Program-made: the position numbers and the translations under genes
DNA from: Dactylonectria macrodidyma
Taxonomy: Eukaryota > Ascomycota > Sordariomycetes > Hypocreales > Nectriaceae
Reading direction: 5' to 3'
Assembly: GCA_020744425.1 (NCBI GenBank)
Contig: JAGMUV010000028.1
Location: forward strand, 124,001 to 188,000
Length of the DNA: 64,000 nt
The notes under the pieces: model-generated
What the model was told of the DNA's origin: nothing
Seen by the model: only the letters and a program-made list of their open reading frames with translations
Databases searched by the model: none
Part shown: positions 46,001 through 55,819 of the stretch, in pieces
How the letters are laid out: each line of letters starts with the position of its first letter
Position numbering within the stretch: the stretch's first letter is position 1

Positions 46001-47363
46001 TACTTGGCCAGCACCGACTTTCCACAGCCAGGATCCGCCGAGACTAGCAGGGGGCCAGACTCCTGGTTTAGCCAGGTCAGGAAGTGCTCATGCTTGAGGA
46101 ACCACATGCACGTGTCTTCAACCCTTTCTTCCACTCGGTCTTTATACCACTCGTATGTGGCGTCCCTGCTGCCGGTTGTGAGGCGGAATAGCTGGTGACA
46201 CTTTTGTTCCTTTTCGGACAGCCTCTTCTTGGCTAGATCTTTCTGGGCTTGGAGATGCTCCTTTGCAATGTCACGTTGCTCCTTTGCAACGTCCCGGTGC
46301 TCTTCGGCAACTTCTTGGAGGCCTGTACATAGGATTAACATGTATTAATAGTATGATTCTAAGGTCTTGCCATACCAGATAGAATATCGCCGAACTTCTT
46401 TTCAGCTTCAACCCTAGTTGGAGCTATTCGGCAGAGAAGATCCTTCGCATATGCAGCAGCCGCCATCGCTGCATAGCCCTGCCACGCCTTGTTCTTGTGG
46501 GAATCCGAGTAGTCGCATATACCGCGGATAATTAGGCAAGGAAAGTGGTTCATCAGCCCCGCCGCTTCCATTTCAAAGCACAGAATGCCTTCTTCCGAGG
46601 CTAACATATCCCTAACCAAAGCATCCTTCATCAGCTGGTTTCCCGAGGCAATAACGCCGTAGTGGATTGTCGGATTATCCTCGTCTTGAGTCCGTTCGGA
46701 TCGCAGTATCAGCTTGGATGGATCAGTACCACAGGCTTCCACGCAGCTTGAATCGCCCTCTACAGGATGCACGACTTCAGACTGATACAGCCTGTCACTG
46801 CTTGAGTCTGGCCGGCTGTACTTCTTCTGCAGTCTTGGCTTCTTCTGGAGAATCATGTTTATATCCCCTTCATGCCTGTGGCCTTCGCTCTCGTACTGGG
46901 CCTTGAGTCCATTCACCGCCGCACGTAGGAATGCAGGTGGTTGGTTTAAGACGCCTGTTCGATGGAAGCTCCGATTTTGAATGGTTTTGCCAAAGTCGTA
47001 CTGGAGCACGCCACTCTTCCCATCTCGAGGAGCGCTTACCACGATGTCGCCCAGACGGATATCATGTTTTCGACTTGGCGCACCACCGCCAATGCCGACC
47101 ATCAGACCAATTCTGACATTCGGAAAGCTATGCATCATATCGCTCGCGACACTTGCAGCGCGGGATGTGCCATACTCCCCATCGGGCAAGACAGCGATGA
47201 CGACATTGTGTTTCCCTATTTTGCCCAGTGTATAATCGTTGTTGTCATTGGGCGATACATATTCTGGTCCTTCGTGTTGTTCGTCGAGAAAAGCTCGTGC
47301 GGCAACGTATTCCGTACTTACGGCGCATATCCAACCGACTGTGTAGTCGTTCGGTTGAGACAT
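43087..47363 (-). CDS. NLR-type immune receptor: PNP_UDP-NACHT-ankyrin repeat protein
   Basis: A 1407-residue STAND protein in two exons, 47363-46376 and 46322-43087, with a phase-1 intron 46375-46323 (GTATGG ... GTACAG). The start [20 protein letters not shown] opens a purine-nucleoside-phosphorylase-like domain ([45 protein letters not shown]; residues 8-320). A charged coiled linker (about 335-365) follows. The NACHT NTPase comes next: Walker A DPGCGKS near residue 428 and Walker [12 protein letters not shown] near 520. Fourteen complete plus one partial ankyrin repeat of 33-34 residues follow (about 875-1362). Fungal NLRs of this build act in non-self recognition and regulated cell death. 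The last 45 residues after the partial repeat look non-ankyrin and run into transposon-derived sequence, so the natural 3' end may be lost. Confidence 0.9.
43200..44650. repeat. Ankyrin-coding tandem repeats, near-identical at DNA level
   Basis: About fifteen units of 99 or 102 bp encode [22 protein letters not shown] repeats. Long blocks such as AGCAGCAGCTTGACGATG recur unchanged, while a few codons differ: the residues before TPL, and the pair after L in LSW/LWW/LSR/LWQ. This pattern suggests recent unequal exchange with diversification of the binding surface. Confidence 0.85.
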
Positions 47364-48261
47364 GTTCGTTCGCAGGACGATCCAGGGGCAGGGTGAGCTA
47401 CCAAGGATGATTAGTGTTTGTCGCCGAGGTTTCTCAGAAAGATTACTTGCCTCCACCTGGACCAGTTGGATCCGCTGCAGGCCGCCGCGCTTGCCAAGCA
47501 CAACAACCAACCTGACAGCGCAACTTGTCCCCACCAATCGCGGGGTTCAGTGGGATTGTAGGATCTGCGCTAAAGTCCAATTGACAGAGCGTAGAGTACC
47601 CAAAAAAGTACAACGATCATGAAAGAAGCCACGACACCGCGACCATCGCTTAAACAAAAAGCGGTTGGGCAGCATCGGGCAGAAGCAAGAAGCAAGTTAG
47701 TGAGAAATCCGTGATCAGTTATCTGCTGACCCCCCTCGATCGCGGGCGCTTACTCGCAGTTGAACAAGCACCTCTCGCCCAATAATATCGTTCTGATGCT
47801 GGTACGGCAGGGTGGCATCACACGCTCTTCACCAATCATGCGTTATTGTTGTGTCCAGCCCGCCATCCACAGCAACGCCTTGCCTCTTCAAGTAAGGAAC
47901 CTGCTTATGAACTCGAGTTCGTGCTTACCTGTCTGCCGACGTGTTCGGGCTAACAAAACTGTCAATAGAGTACTCTGTTCTCCGTCCCAGCCAGTCGAGT
48001 ACGAGAGCAGCATGGCGCCGACGCGTCGCGACACGGTCACGGCCAGCCCTACCATTCTCGCCTGCATCGTCCTTCGTCCTGTACGGAGCTTCGTGACTTG
48101 GTCGCCGCTGGTTGTCGAGTCACGACCTGCATTGAGGAGGAGCTCGACCTGGAGCAGCTGATCAGCATTCACAGCTGTCTCTAGGTCGCGGCCTGGCCCA
48201 TACCGCTGCGTCTACTTCACTACCAGCTCATGCCCAGTCGAGAGACCTAGTACCCCGGTAC
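47364..48261. other. Upstream region of the NLR gene
   Basis: Short open frames only; none is recognisable. It should contain the NLR promoter. The far end borders the palindrome at 48262. Confidence 0.4.
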
Positions 48262-48331
48262 GGCGGCCAATACATGCGCGCCCGGGCGCGCAATTTTATT
48301 TGGGCGCCCGGGCGCCCATGTATTGGCCGCC
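48262..48331. repeat. 70-bp GC-rich palindrome (hairpin-forming)
   Basis: Perfect 15-bp outer arms: GGCGGCCAATACATG at 48262-48276 and its complement at 48317-48331. The inner 15-bp arms are also nearly complementary and contain CGCCCGGGCG. The loop is about 10 nt and AT-rich (AATTTTATTT). It lies 90 bp upstream of the LINE ORF1 relic. Confidence 0.85.
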
Positions 48332-48348
48332 CCCCAGTACCCATAGCA

Positions 48349-48388
48349 ATGACACTCTTTACACTCTTTACACTCTTCACACTCTTCT
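48349..48388. repeat. Short 9-bp tandem repeat, ACACTCTTT type
   Basis: About four consecutive ACACTCTT(T/C) units lie between the palindrome and the LINE ORF1 start. Confidence 0.8.
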
Positions 48389-48421
48389 AGGCGAAAGAAC
48401 GGGTTGGCGTGGCACCGGGAG

Positions 48422-49627
48422 ATGGACGCGACCGCCGAGGAGATCCTGGTCGCGGGTGGGGATTCGGTGACCGCGACGCGTCGCTCGTCGAGACCCGTGA
48501 AACCAACCGCGAAAGCCCAAAAATTTTGGCAAGTAGCCTCAAGCCAGGCCGGAACATCGAAGAATGCCGGCACAAGGCAAATGGCAGCAGGCGACAACGA
48601 CTGAGACAATGCGGACGAGGGATTGCAGACCGTGGATGGCGCGGCCCACAGCGATTTATCGCTAATGCAGATGATGCTCCAGACGACGCTCCAGACGATG
48701 CTCCAGGAAACGTCGAGCCATCTCATGAGCAAGCAGAAACAGATGCTGGAGAGACTCTGGGATGCTTTGGTGGAGAACCAGCAGAAAGCGACAAAGGTGA
48801 TTAGCGATCAGCTGGAGATGATCCGACAACTCCAGCAGGAGATACGGACGGTCAGGGCCGAGGCGGCTGACGACCGGACAAAAGCCGAGGAAACCAGAAG
48901 CATGCAGGAACAGACAGCACGCGAGATGAAACAGATGCGCGAGCAGCGGATTGAACAGCTCAGGCAGGTGAGGGAACAAGCGGCAAAAGAAACAAAGCAG
49001 TTGCGGGAACAACTAGACGCGATGGCCAAAAGTATTCAGGCCAACAGCGCCCAGACGAGCCCCCACCCATCGTATGCAGACGTAGCCCGTACCCCGCCGT
49101 CAAGCCAGCCAAGCAACGTTCAAACGCTCTCGTCGATACAAACAACACCGTCCACGCTTACCGATACTCTCTTCTGCACTATCGACACATCGCGTGTCAA
49201 CGAGGAGAAGGGCAAAGCGCAAGTGGGAGGAATTCGACAGGCCATTGAGGAGGAGATGCGAAAGTAGGAGGGCCGACAGGAATGGAGGTGTGCAGCGGTG
49301 GTGAGGAACGCAAAGAACGCAGACCGTATTAAGGTGATCTGCCGAGACGAGTCGGAGATGAAGCTCGTCAAGGAAGCGGCAGAGAAGACAGCAGTCAAGG
49401 GCGCAAGAGTCCTCAGGGACCAACTGTATCCGGTCAAAGTTGACGGCGCAAACAGGGCAGCGGTCCTGGACTCAGCTGGCAACGTGCTGCCAGGCACAGC
49501 GGAGGCACTGGGAAAGGAGAACGGAGTGGCGATTGCCAAGATGCAGTGGCTCAGCGACAAGGAGAATGGGAAATCCTACGGCTCGATGGTGATCTATGTT
49601 ACGAAGGTGAGCGATGCGGCAGACTGA
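48422..49627 (+). pseudogene. LINE ORF1 (Gag-like) relic, cut before the zinc knuckles
   Basis: From ATG 48422 (MDATAEEILVAGGDSV) to TGA 49625-49627 there is one frame of 401 codons. Two in-frame stops break it: TGA 48602 (one change from CGA) and TAG 49265 (one change from CAG or TGG). The protein has a long glutamine/charge-rich coiled coil (RQLQQEIRTVRAEAADD...), the motif PHPSYADVARTPPSS, and a segment with KNADRIKVICRDESEMKLV and GARVLRDQLYPVKVD. The last two are characteristic of Tad-like LINE ORF1 proteins. The zinc knuckles and all of ORF2 are missing, so the fragment keeps the 5' part of the element. Confidence 0.75.
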
Positions 49628-49673
49628 TCGATTGTGCATTGTTCTCGGAATTTCGCCCGAGTGTGACTCTGAC

Positions 49674-51861
49674 CTAAACAATTATGATGGTGCGAGTAGC
49701 GACATGCTGGAACGCGCTTCTCTGAATCCGCAGAATGCTCTCAGCCAGATGGGCCAAATTTTTATAATGACCAAGTCTTTCCACATCATGGTCTTGTGGG
49801 TGTTCAAAGAAGAAGACGCCGACCCTGCGGAACAAACGCTCATCTTCCGTGGCTAGTATAAGCCCCGAAGGGCCACGGCTGCTTGTTTCATCAAAAGAAC
49901 AGATTTGCAGGCAAAACAGTTTGCAACGCCGTATTCTAGACTTCAGGGCCTCATCCCATAAATCGAGGTGGATGTCGGCCATTTCAAGATCAAGGATCTC
50001 GTTGTCAGCTTGGCCAGATGATGCGGTCGATGCCGACTTTGGCGACAACTCATCTTCTAAGGCCGTTTTTTGCAAGCGGCCACGGATGGTCAATGCGCCA
50101 GATGACACTTTACCGTATGGTGCATTTTCATAAGCCGGTGTGGCCTTGCAGGAAACAATCATCACGCTAGGATCGACCATGGTCTGTACATGATCAAACC
50201 AGTCGACCTGTCCACTCAAGCTGGCCCAAGACCATGTTGGTGCAAGGTACTCTGCAAGGCCAGACTGCATATGTGGTTGTGCGGACGTCCACAGCAGCCC
50301 AAGCGGAAGATGTGAGACCCAGAGCCCAGCCGCGTAGGAATCCTCGGAGGTTTTACCCCAAAGTTCGCCAATACCTGAAATCGCCGCCAATTTGTCCGAG
50401 CTATAAGTCAAGTCTCGCTTAGTGTATTCTTCGACAATATTCATCCAGCTCCTACAAGTCCGGTCTCCGCCACGAATTCCTGTGTACATACGATACGACC
50501 GTCGGAGTCTTTGAGCAAAAAGGAGCGGTAAGGCGTCCTCATCTTCTTGAAATAGAGCAATTTGTGAGCATGTCCAGTGAAAGCCAGCTTGAGTAAATTG
50601 GAGAACTCGTCGAGAAAGAACATATTCCTGAAGTGTCCATGCACGGGATTCGATGGGTGAGTTTAGCAGACCGCTAGAGAGAATGGCTGAGCCAGGCCTT
50701 CCATCAGGGCAGGCGAAGGGCAACTTGAAGGCCGGTTTCGAAACTGCGGGCAGGGAGGTTCGTTGGAGGAAGCCCTCTCGGCTGTTGCTCGCCCGAGCAG
50801 CGGATATGGTAATGAAAGAATTCCCATAGATTTCAGGAAGTTTGTCAATCTCTGAGACTATGTCTAGCGGATTGTCTTGGAGGATGCAAAGACAGTCGAT
50901 CCAGACAAGCCGAAGCCCCATATCCCATGTAACCAGAGTTGCATCGAGGAGCGTCTTGTGAAGCGAAGACGCTGGGATGCCGCGAGTCAACATTCCTTCG
51001 GTATTGGCGTTGAGCTGAACGTCCTGTACACCCCCCCAGCAGTAGGTCAACGTGGAATATCTCTCCTCTCTAGCATCCACATTCATTCTAGAGGCAGTCA
51101 TTTGTTCCAGGCGGACAAATAATTGGCCACTGGATGAGTGCTCTTGAAGACGTAACAACCTTGTTGGCATGAATGAACAGCTTTTGATTTGGCAGGTTGC
51201 GTGCAACATCTCGCAAGTTTGCACACGAGAACTTGCCCAAATCTTCGACTCTGTCGACATGAACGAGTGAGAGAAAGGTCGAGCTCGAATGTTACCCGAG
51301 GCTGGGTCATCTATATCGACGTTAGTCTCCCAATTCAATGCCAATAAATCGACCAGAGCCCATGCCTTCGTCAGCCAAAAGATAGTACCTGGCGAAACTT
51401 GGAATCGGCTCAACGTCCGGAATCAGAGGAGGTAATTCGTTCTTTGAACTATTCCAAGCTGCCGTAGCGAACTCAAATCCCACATGATCAGGCATACGAA
51501 GCTCGCAGATCCACCGCTCCGGCCGGAACCTAAGAGTAGAGCCGCACCCCTCTCCATATCCTCTTGCTTTCAGCGTATGTTCAAGGCCACTGACCATGTC
51601 TTGAAATAGTGCACAGCCTTTAGATGCACCCTCAAAAACCCTAGATCCTCGATATTTCAATACACAGGCTGCGAACTCTATTTCTCGCGTTTTAGTGAGT
51701 GGATCAATTTCCTGTACAGAGCAAATATTGCACGAATGAATGGTCCCGGACTGAGCTAGGGCTGCGGCCCCCGCGCGCTCTATCAGCTGGAAGAGGTCGA
51801 TTATGCCCAAGGTTACCGTTCCTGCTCCTGCCTTGCGGCGATCGAAGAGGGGAGAGGACAA
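49674..51861 (-). CDS. HET-domain protein (heterokaryon incompatibility type)
   Basis: Two recognised exons, about 51861-51354 and 51310-49674, encode about 714 residues. The short intron 51353-51311 (43 bp) contains a GACTAAC branch site and an ATATAG acceptor, and joins EGMGS to DDPASGNIRARP. That matches the usual DDPAA...RP start of the HET module. HET hallmarks follow: YSTLTYCWGG, RLVWIDCLCILQDNPLDIVSEIDKLPEIYGN, ITISAA, SRAWTLQEYVLSRRVLQF and, later, YLAPTWSWASL. The N-terminal CNICSVQE, RGSRVFEGASKGCALF and FRPERW segments are typical of these proteins. No ATG is seen at 51861, so a further 5' exon is likely. HET proteins trigger cell death on fusion of unlike strains. The donor site GTCGAT is weak, so the intron is tentative. 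Confidence 0.8.
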
Positions 51862-52514
51862 TGCAATCGTAGTCCGGGGTCGAAGTTGAAGCCCCAGCGC
51901 AAGGGTTCCTCGCCAGGTCGTGGAGCGCTGTCAGTCTCGAGCCCGTAGGATTGGCTAGTCTCCCGCAAAGCGTCTGAGATAGGAGTCGACTGTCTTTGCA
52001 CCATAAAGATGCCAGACGGGTCGTTTGAAATGGTCGCGATGACTGGCACGGAAGGAGAAATAATAATGATACGTGGGATGCCTACAACTAATGGGCAATG
52101 TTTAACCTTGCAGGGCCTGTGTTGTTCTGGATTTGGGGGTTCAAAGCGGGGGCATCGGCCACGTACGGCTGCCAAGTCGGGATTTTCCAGCCGGGTGACA
52201 GCTCTTGGTGTTGTGGATCATTATTGTGGATCACTCACTGTGATACCGAGTAATTAGGCCAGACGGCAAGTGGGGCCCAGATACAAACAGCGTTTCCGCG
52301 ATTACGATAAAATTGAATTCCCCGCTCGCTTATCAACCACGTTATCGATCTACGTACTTTTTACTTTGTGCATCGTTGTGGCCGGGTTTGGTCCATTTAC
52401 TTGTGTAATTTCACCCCTCCCAGACACCCGTCCCAACCCGCAGCCAGAAGCCCCACATTGCTAACATTGGTCTACCTTATACGTCCCAGGTTCCCAGACC
52501 ATACTACACAAGTA
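51862..52514. other. Upstream of the HET gene; dispersed-repeat pieces
   Basis: A first exon of the HET gene may lie at about 51870-52175 on the minus strand, but it is not resolved. At 52266-52305 a 40-bp segment resembles 25885-25924. Confidence 0.4.
52320..52345 (-). repeat. Degenerate solo Fot-type terminus
   Basis: CCGCTCGCTTATCAACCACG followed by TTA resembles the terminus at 10258-10288 (GCGCTCGCTTATCAAGTACG followed by TTA). No partner end was found. Confidence 0.45.
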
Positions 52515-52777
52515 TCCCTTAAGCTGCCGTAAGGCAACACTTACGCTAGTAGCAGGGATTTGGGATTTAATCCAATTAAGATGCAAAAAAAGCACAGTAC
52601 ATGATACTCCACCTATTTTATATTACACTAGAAGTCACTGCTCTTTGAGATCTACATTATAGTACATAACATTTCTCATAGCTATCCAGCGTTTTTGAAG
52701 TCAACCAGCGTACCGTTGATCTCCCGGGCCTCCGTGGGTCGCCAAGCCCAAGTGTTGCCTTAAGGCACCTTAAGGGA
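52515..52777. mobile_element. MITE copy 1, TA target duplication
   Basis: A 263-bp non-coding element flanked by TA. Its inverted ends read TCCCTTAAG, then TGCC, then TAAGGCAACACTT. The interior (CACTTACGC...AGTAGCAGGG, CTAGAAGTCAC, GAGATCTACAT, TGAAGTCAACC, GATCTCCCG) is homologous to the MITE at 52912-53163. Confidence 0.8.
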
Positions 52778-52911
52778 TATCAGAGGATTGGGCGTATCCG
52801 GCCCTTATTCCGCCGCCCGAGGGTCAATCCAACACACTCCCCCCCAGCTGAAGCCGGGTTTTCACGATGTGTATTTGGGTAGCTGGGCGTGTACATGGCG
52901 TGTGACTGCTA

Positions 52912-53163
52912 TCCTTTTGACCGTGGTAAGCCTACACTTACGCAAGTAACAGGGGTTCGAACCAACAAAAAATGAGAGTAAGACGAGGTACAAGAGCTCT
53001 CACCTATTTTTTAAGGTGCTAGAAGTCACGACTGTTAGAGATCTACATCGAGGTACATACCCTTCACGAGATTACCCAGCCTTTTGAAGTCAACCCACGT
53101 ACTGCTGATCTCCCGAGCTTCTGTGGGGACTAATCAAATGTAGGCTTACCACAGTCAAAGGGA
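52912..53163. mobile_element. MITE copy 2, same core but different terminal repeats
   Basis: A 252-bp element flanked by TA. Its inverted ends read TCC(C/T)TTTGAC(C/T)GTGG followed by TAAGCCTACA. The interior aligns with copy 1, but the outer 25 bp or so of both ends differ from copy 1 in a matched, complementary way. Confidence 0.8.
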
Positions 53164-54121
53164 TAGCAATATCCTTCTAGCTACTTCAGCATAAAGGATG
53201 TACAGGGACTCAGAGCGGGGGCCTGACGCAACCAAGAACAGACTTACACCCAATCAGACACTACAGAGAATCTGGGCTCGTGACAGTCCCATAGCGACCA
53301 TGGTCAGACTTGAATCGACTTCATAGGTCCTCTGTATGCAGGGAGACTGGGAGAGAGATGTCACTGATAGTACGCAAAAAGCCATGACCGGTTGTTGGTG
53401 CAACCCCAAGTTCTGGAGAGAAAGCGATTGAAACGCCACGAGTCTTTGTGTTCTGTTGTCCCCCGCGGTAATTGTAGACAGTCCTTCTCCTTTCATGGTG
53501 ACCAACAGCTTGAGGCAAAAGCGTGCAAGCTTTGAGCATGTAGATACGTTGCATTGTATGGCTCTGAGTGGAACGCCTGCAAGCAAGCCACTGAGCGCAT
53601 TCCTGCAACAGCGAGCGGAACGATTCCTTGGCCGCCGGCAACCTCTCTCCGGGCCGGCTTCGCACATTGCATATCATTATCCGAACCAGAGAGTGATTGC
53701 ACTTTCTGTGAGTTTTGTAAATTCCTTTGTAATTTCGCCCAGGACCCGGCAAACTTGCATCTAGTCTCCGGCTCCCCATTGGGGAAGCCGAAGTCACGCG
53801 CCCGCCGCCGAGCCTCCAATGAGGCTCCCGGCGCAACCGATTGGACTAGAATTTGACACGAGACGAACGGTTGGGAGCTCGTGATGCAGACTGCATATGC
53901 AACGCTTACAATGCGGTACAATGGCCGCCACTTGAGTGGGGTGATGAAGCCTGTCGTTCATTGGATGTGGGGGAGTTTGGCACCGAGATCGAGGAATGAG
54001 GCTCGGCCGCTGGTTTATTTCGGAAGGATAAATTCGGATATTCTCATCCCTTCTTCAAACTCCAAAGCTGCTACTTGCTCCTTTATTCCCTTGATGCTGC
54101 TTCGCATCTGACATATGTATC
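53164..54121. other. Intergenic, no supported gene
   Basis: Several overlapping open frames on both strands, none with a recognisable domain or convincing codon pattern. It includes the promoter of the coiled-coil gene. Confidence 0.4.
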
Positions 54122-55819
54122 ATGAACACTACGCGGCGGATGAAAGCGCAGCGACTGCGCGTCTCAACCTTGGCGAGTAAGGGCATCGTTATCACTACAA
54201 CAGTTCACATCTGCGAAGATGATCAACGATTGACTCGGATTCCGGCTCCCAAAAAGTCTCTTTCTCCACGCAAGTTCAAGCCTCGGCACACCAACCCCAA
54301 GTCGTCTACCAGCCCTATATCGCAAAACCTAGGCTCGGACACCAGTACCTCATCCGCTTTCAGGCGGTCTGCACACTACTCAGCTCTACCTAGAGGCTAC
54401 CTGTCGGGTTCATCCTCTGAAGCAACATCACCCAGTACGGAGCCGTTTGATGCCTGTAATGAGAATCTCAACACTATTGGCCGCCTCTCTGAGCAGGTCC
54501 CTGAACTGAAGTCCAACGAGATGATGAATGGTTTCACAAGTTTCAAGCTTCCGATGGACATGTTCAGAATCATAGACCGCAATGGACAGTGGGAGATCTC
54601 ATTCAACCCCGAACACCGAGTGAAAGAGCTGAACAAGAGGCTGGTAGAGGAGTCGGAAAAAAGGAACGAGGTCGAAGAGCAACTGCAGCAGCTCAACGAA
54701 AATTTCGACCTAGAGCTGGGAAAAAAGCTACAAGTGGAGTCAGAAGAAAAGCGCAAGGTTGTAAGACAACTAGAGGAGCTCGAAGGGAAGTTTGAGACGG
54801 AGCTGAGTAAGAGGCTAGAGGAGGAGCTAAAACTGAAAGTTGAGGAACTCGAGAAAGAATTGGAGGTGGAGCAGAGAAAGAACGAGCGGATGGAGATGGA
54901 GCTCAAGCGACTAGAGACTGAGCGACAAACGGTACAGAGCGATTGGGAGAGGGAAATAGATCTCAACACCAGCTTCGATCGACAGTTGGGGAACAGTAGC
55001 AAGACAATTCGAGGCCTGAAGGAACGGATTCGACAACTGGAAGAGTCAGTTCATCACCACAGGGACCAGGCAAAAGCCAGAGAGACAAAGCCGCAACAGA
55101 GCACGGAGACGAAAACAGAGGACATGTCAAGATTTGTGGAGATGAAGACGGGCTTGCAATTGCTCGAAACCCCGTCGAATCAACTGGACCTGTTGGTTTT
55201 GAGGGTTCAACCTGAGACGGGATTTGAGTACCAGGACGGCATCATGAATGACGAAGTGGCCATGCTTCAAGAGACGACTACCCGGCTTCAAGAGGAAAAA
55301 CGGGCGTTGACCACAGACCTCGAGAAGACTGAGGCGACTCTCCGAGATGTCCTGCAAATTCTTGAGGGCGAAGTTACCGAGTTGCAGGAAGAGTTGATGG
55401 TGGCGAGTCATCAGGTGACAGCCGCAGAGTCGGATGCAGCGAGTGCACGTGAGCTAGCTGGCGCCTTGCAAGAAGGCTTGAGTCTCGGGCAGCGGAGAAT
55501 CCTGGAAAGGGACATTGCGATCGCCATGCTTACCATGCAACTCCGAACGGCAACGACGCGCTTGTCTTCAGAACTTGACCTACGGCCGGGCCTTCAGGGT
55601 TTGCTGAATGGTGCTGAGCGGGACAGAGACCACGCGAGGGCCGCGTTGGCTGCAGCAACCAAGTCGATCAGGAACTTGGAAGATGAGAAACGTCACCTAG
55701 AGCGTCGACGCCGGCGCCGCCGTCATCGTCGGCATGGTACCTCCCACCAACCCAAGCCCGAATCGTCGAAGCCGAAGAAGCTTGAGTGGATGAGACTTTC
55801 GAAGGGATCTTCGACGTGA
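54122..55819 (+). CDS. Coiled-coil protein of unknown function
   Basis: An intronless 565-residue protein. The first 150 residues are basic and rich in Ser/Pro (KKSLSPRKFKPRHTNPKSS), probably disordered. Residues 155-325 form a highly charged heptad-type coiled coil with internally similar units (KRLVEESEKRNEVEEQLQQL, KKLQVESEEKRKVVRQLEEL, KRLEEELKLKVEELEKELEV). A second coiled coil spans about residues 385-460. The C-terminus is strongly basic (HLERRRRRRRHRRHGTS), which could bind nucleic acid or act as a nuclear signal. I recognise no family. The gene is uninterrupted between transposon-rich regions, so it may be lineage-specific. Confidence 0.6.
   Translation: MNTTRRMKAQRLRVSTLASKGIVITTTVHICEDDQRLTRIPAPKKSLSPRKFKPRHTNPKSSTSPISQNLGSDTSTSSAFRRSAHYSALPRGYLSGSSSEATSPSTEPFDACNENLNTIGRLSEQVPELKSNEMMNGFTSFKLPMDMFRIIDRNGQWEISFNPEHRVKELNKRLVEESEKRNEVEEQLQQLNENFDLELGKKLQVESEEKRKVVRQLEELEGKFETELSKRLEEELKLKVEELEKELEVEQRKNERMEMELKRLETERQTVQSDWEREIDLNTSFDRQLGNSSKTIRGLKERIRQLEESVHHHRDQAKARETKPQQSTETKTEDMSRFVEMKTGLQLLETPSNQLDLLVLRVQPETGFEYQDGIMNDEVAMLQETTTRLQEEKRALTTDLEKTEATLRDVLQILEGEVTELQEELMVASHQVTAAESDAASARELAGALQEGLSLGQRRILERDIAIAMLTMQLRTATTRLSSELDLRPGLQGLLNGAERDRDHARAALAAATKSIRNLEDEKRHLERRRRRRRHRRHGTSHQPKPESSKPKKLEWMRLSKGSST

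Noticed and set aside
48247..49560. Minus-strand open frames opposite the LINE ORF1 relic
   Set aside because: The plus strand carries recognisable Tad-like ORF1 motifs; the antisense frames have none.
53254..53921. Overlapping minus-strand and plus-strand frames of 100-170 codons
   Set aside because: Several frames compete over the same bases, and none has a domain, signal peptide or plausible splice partners.
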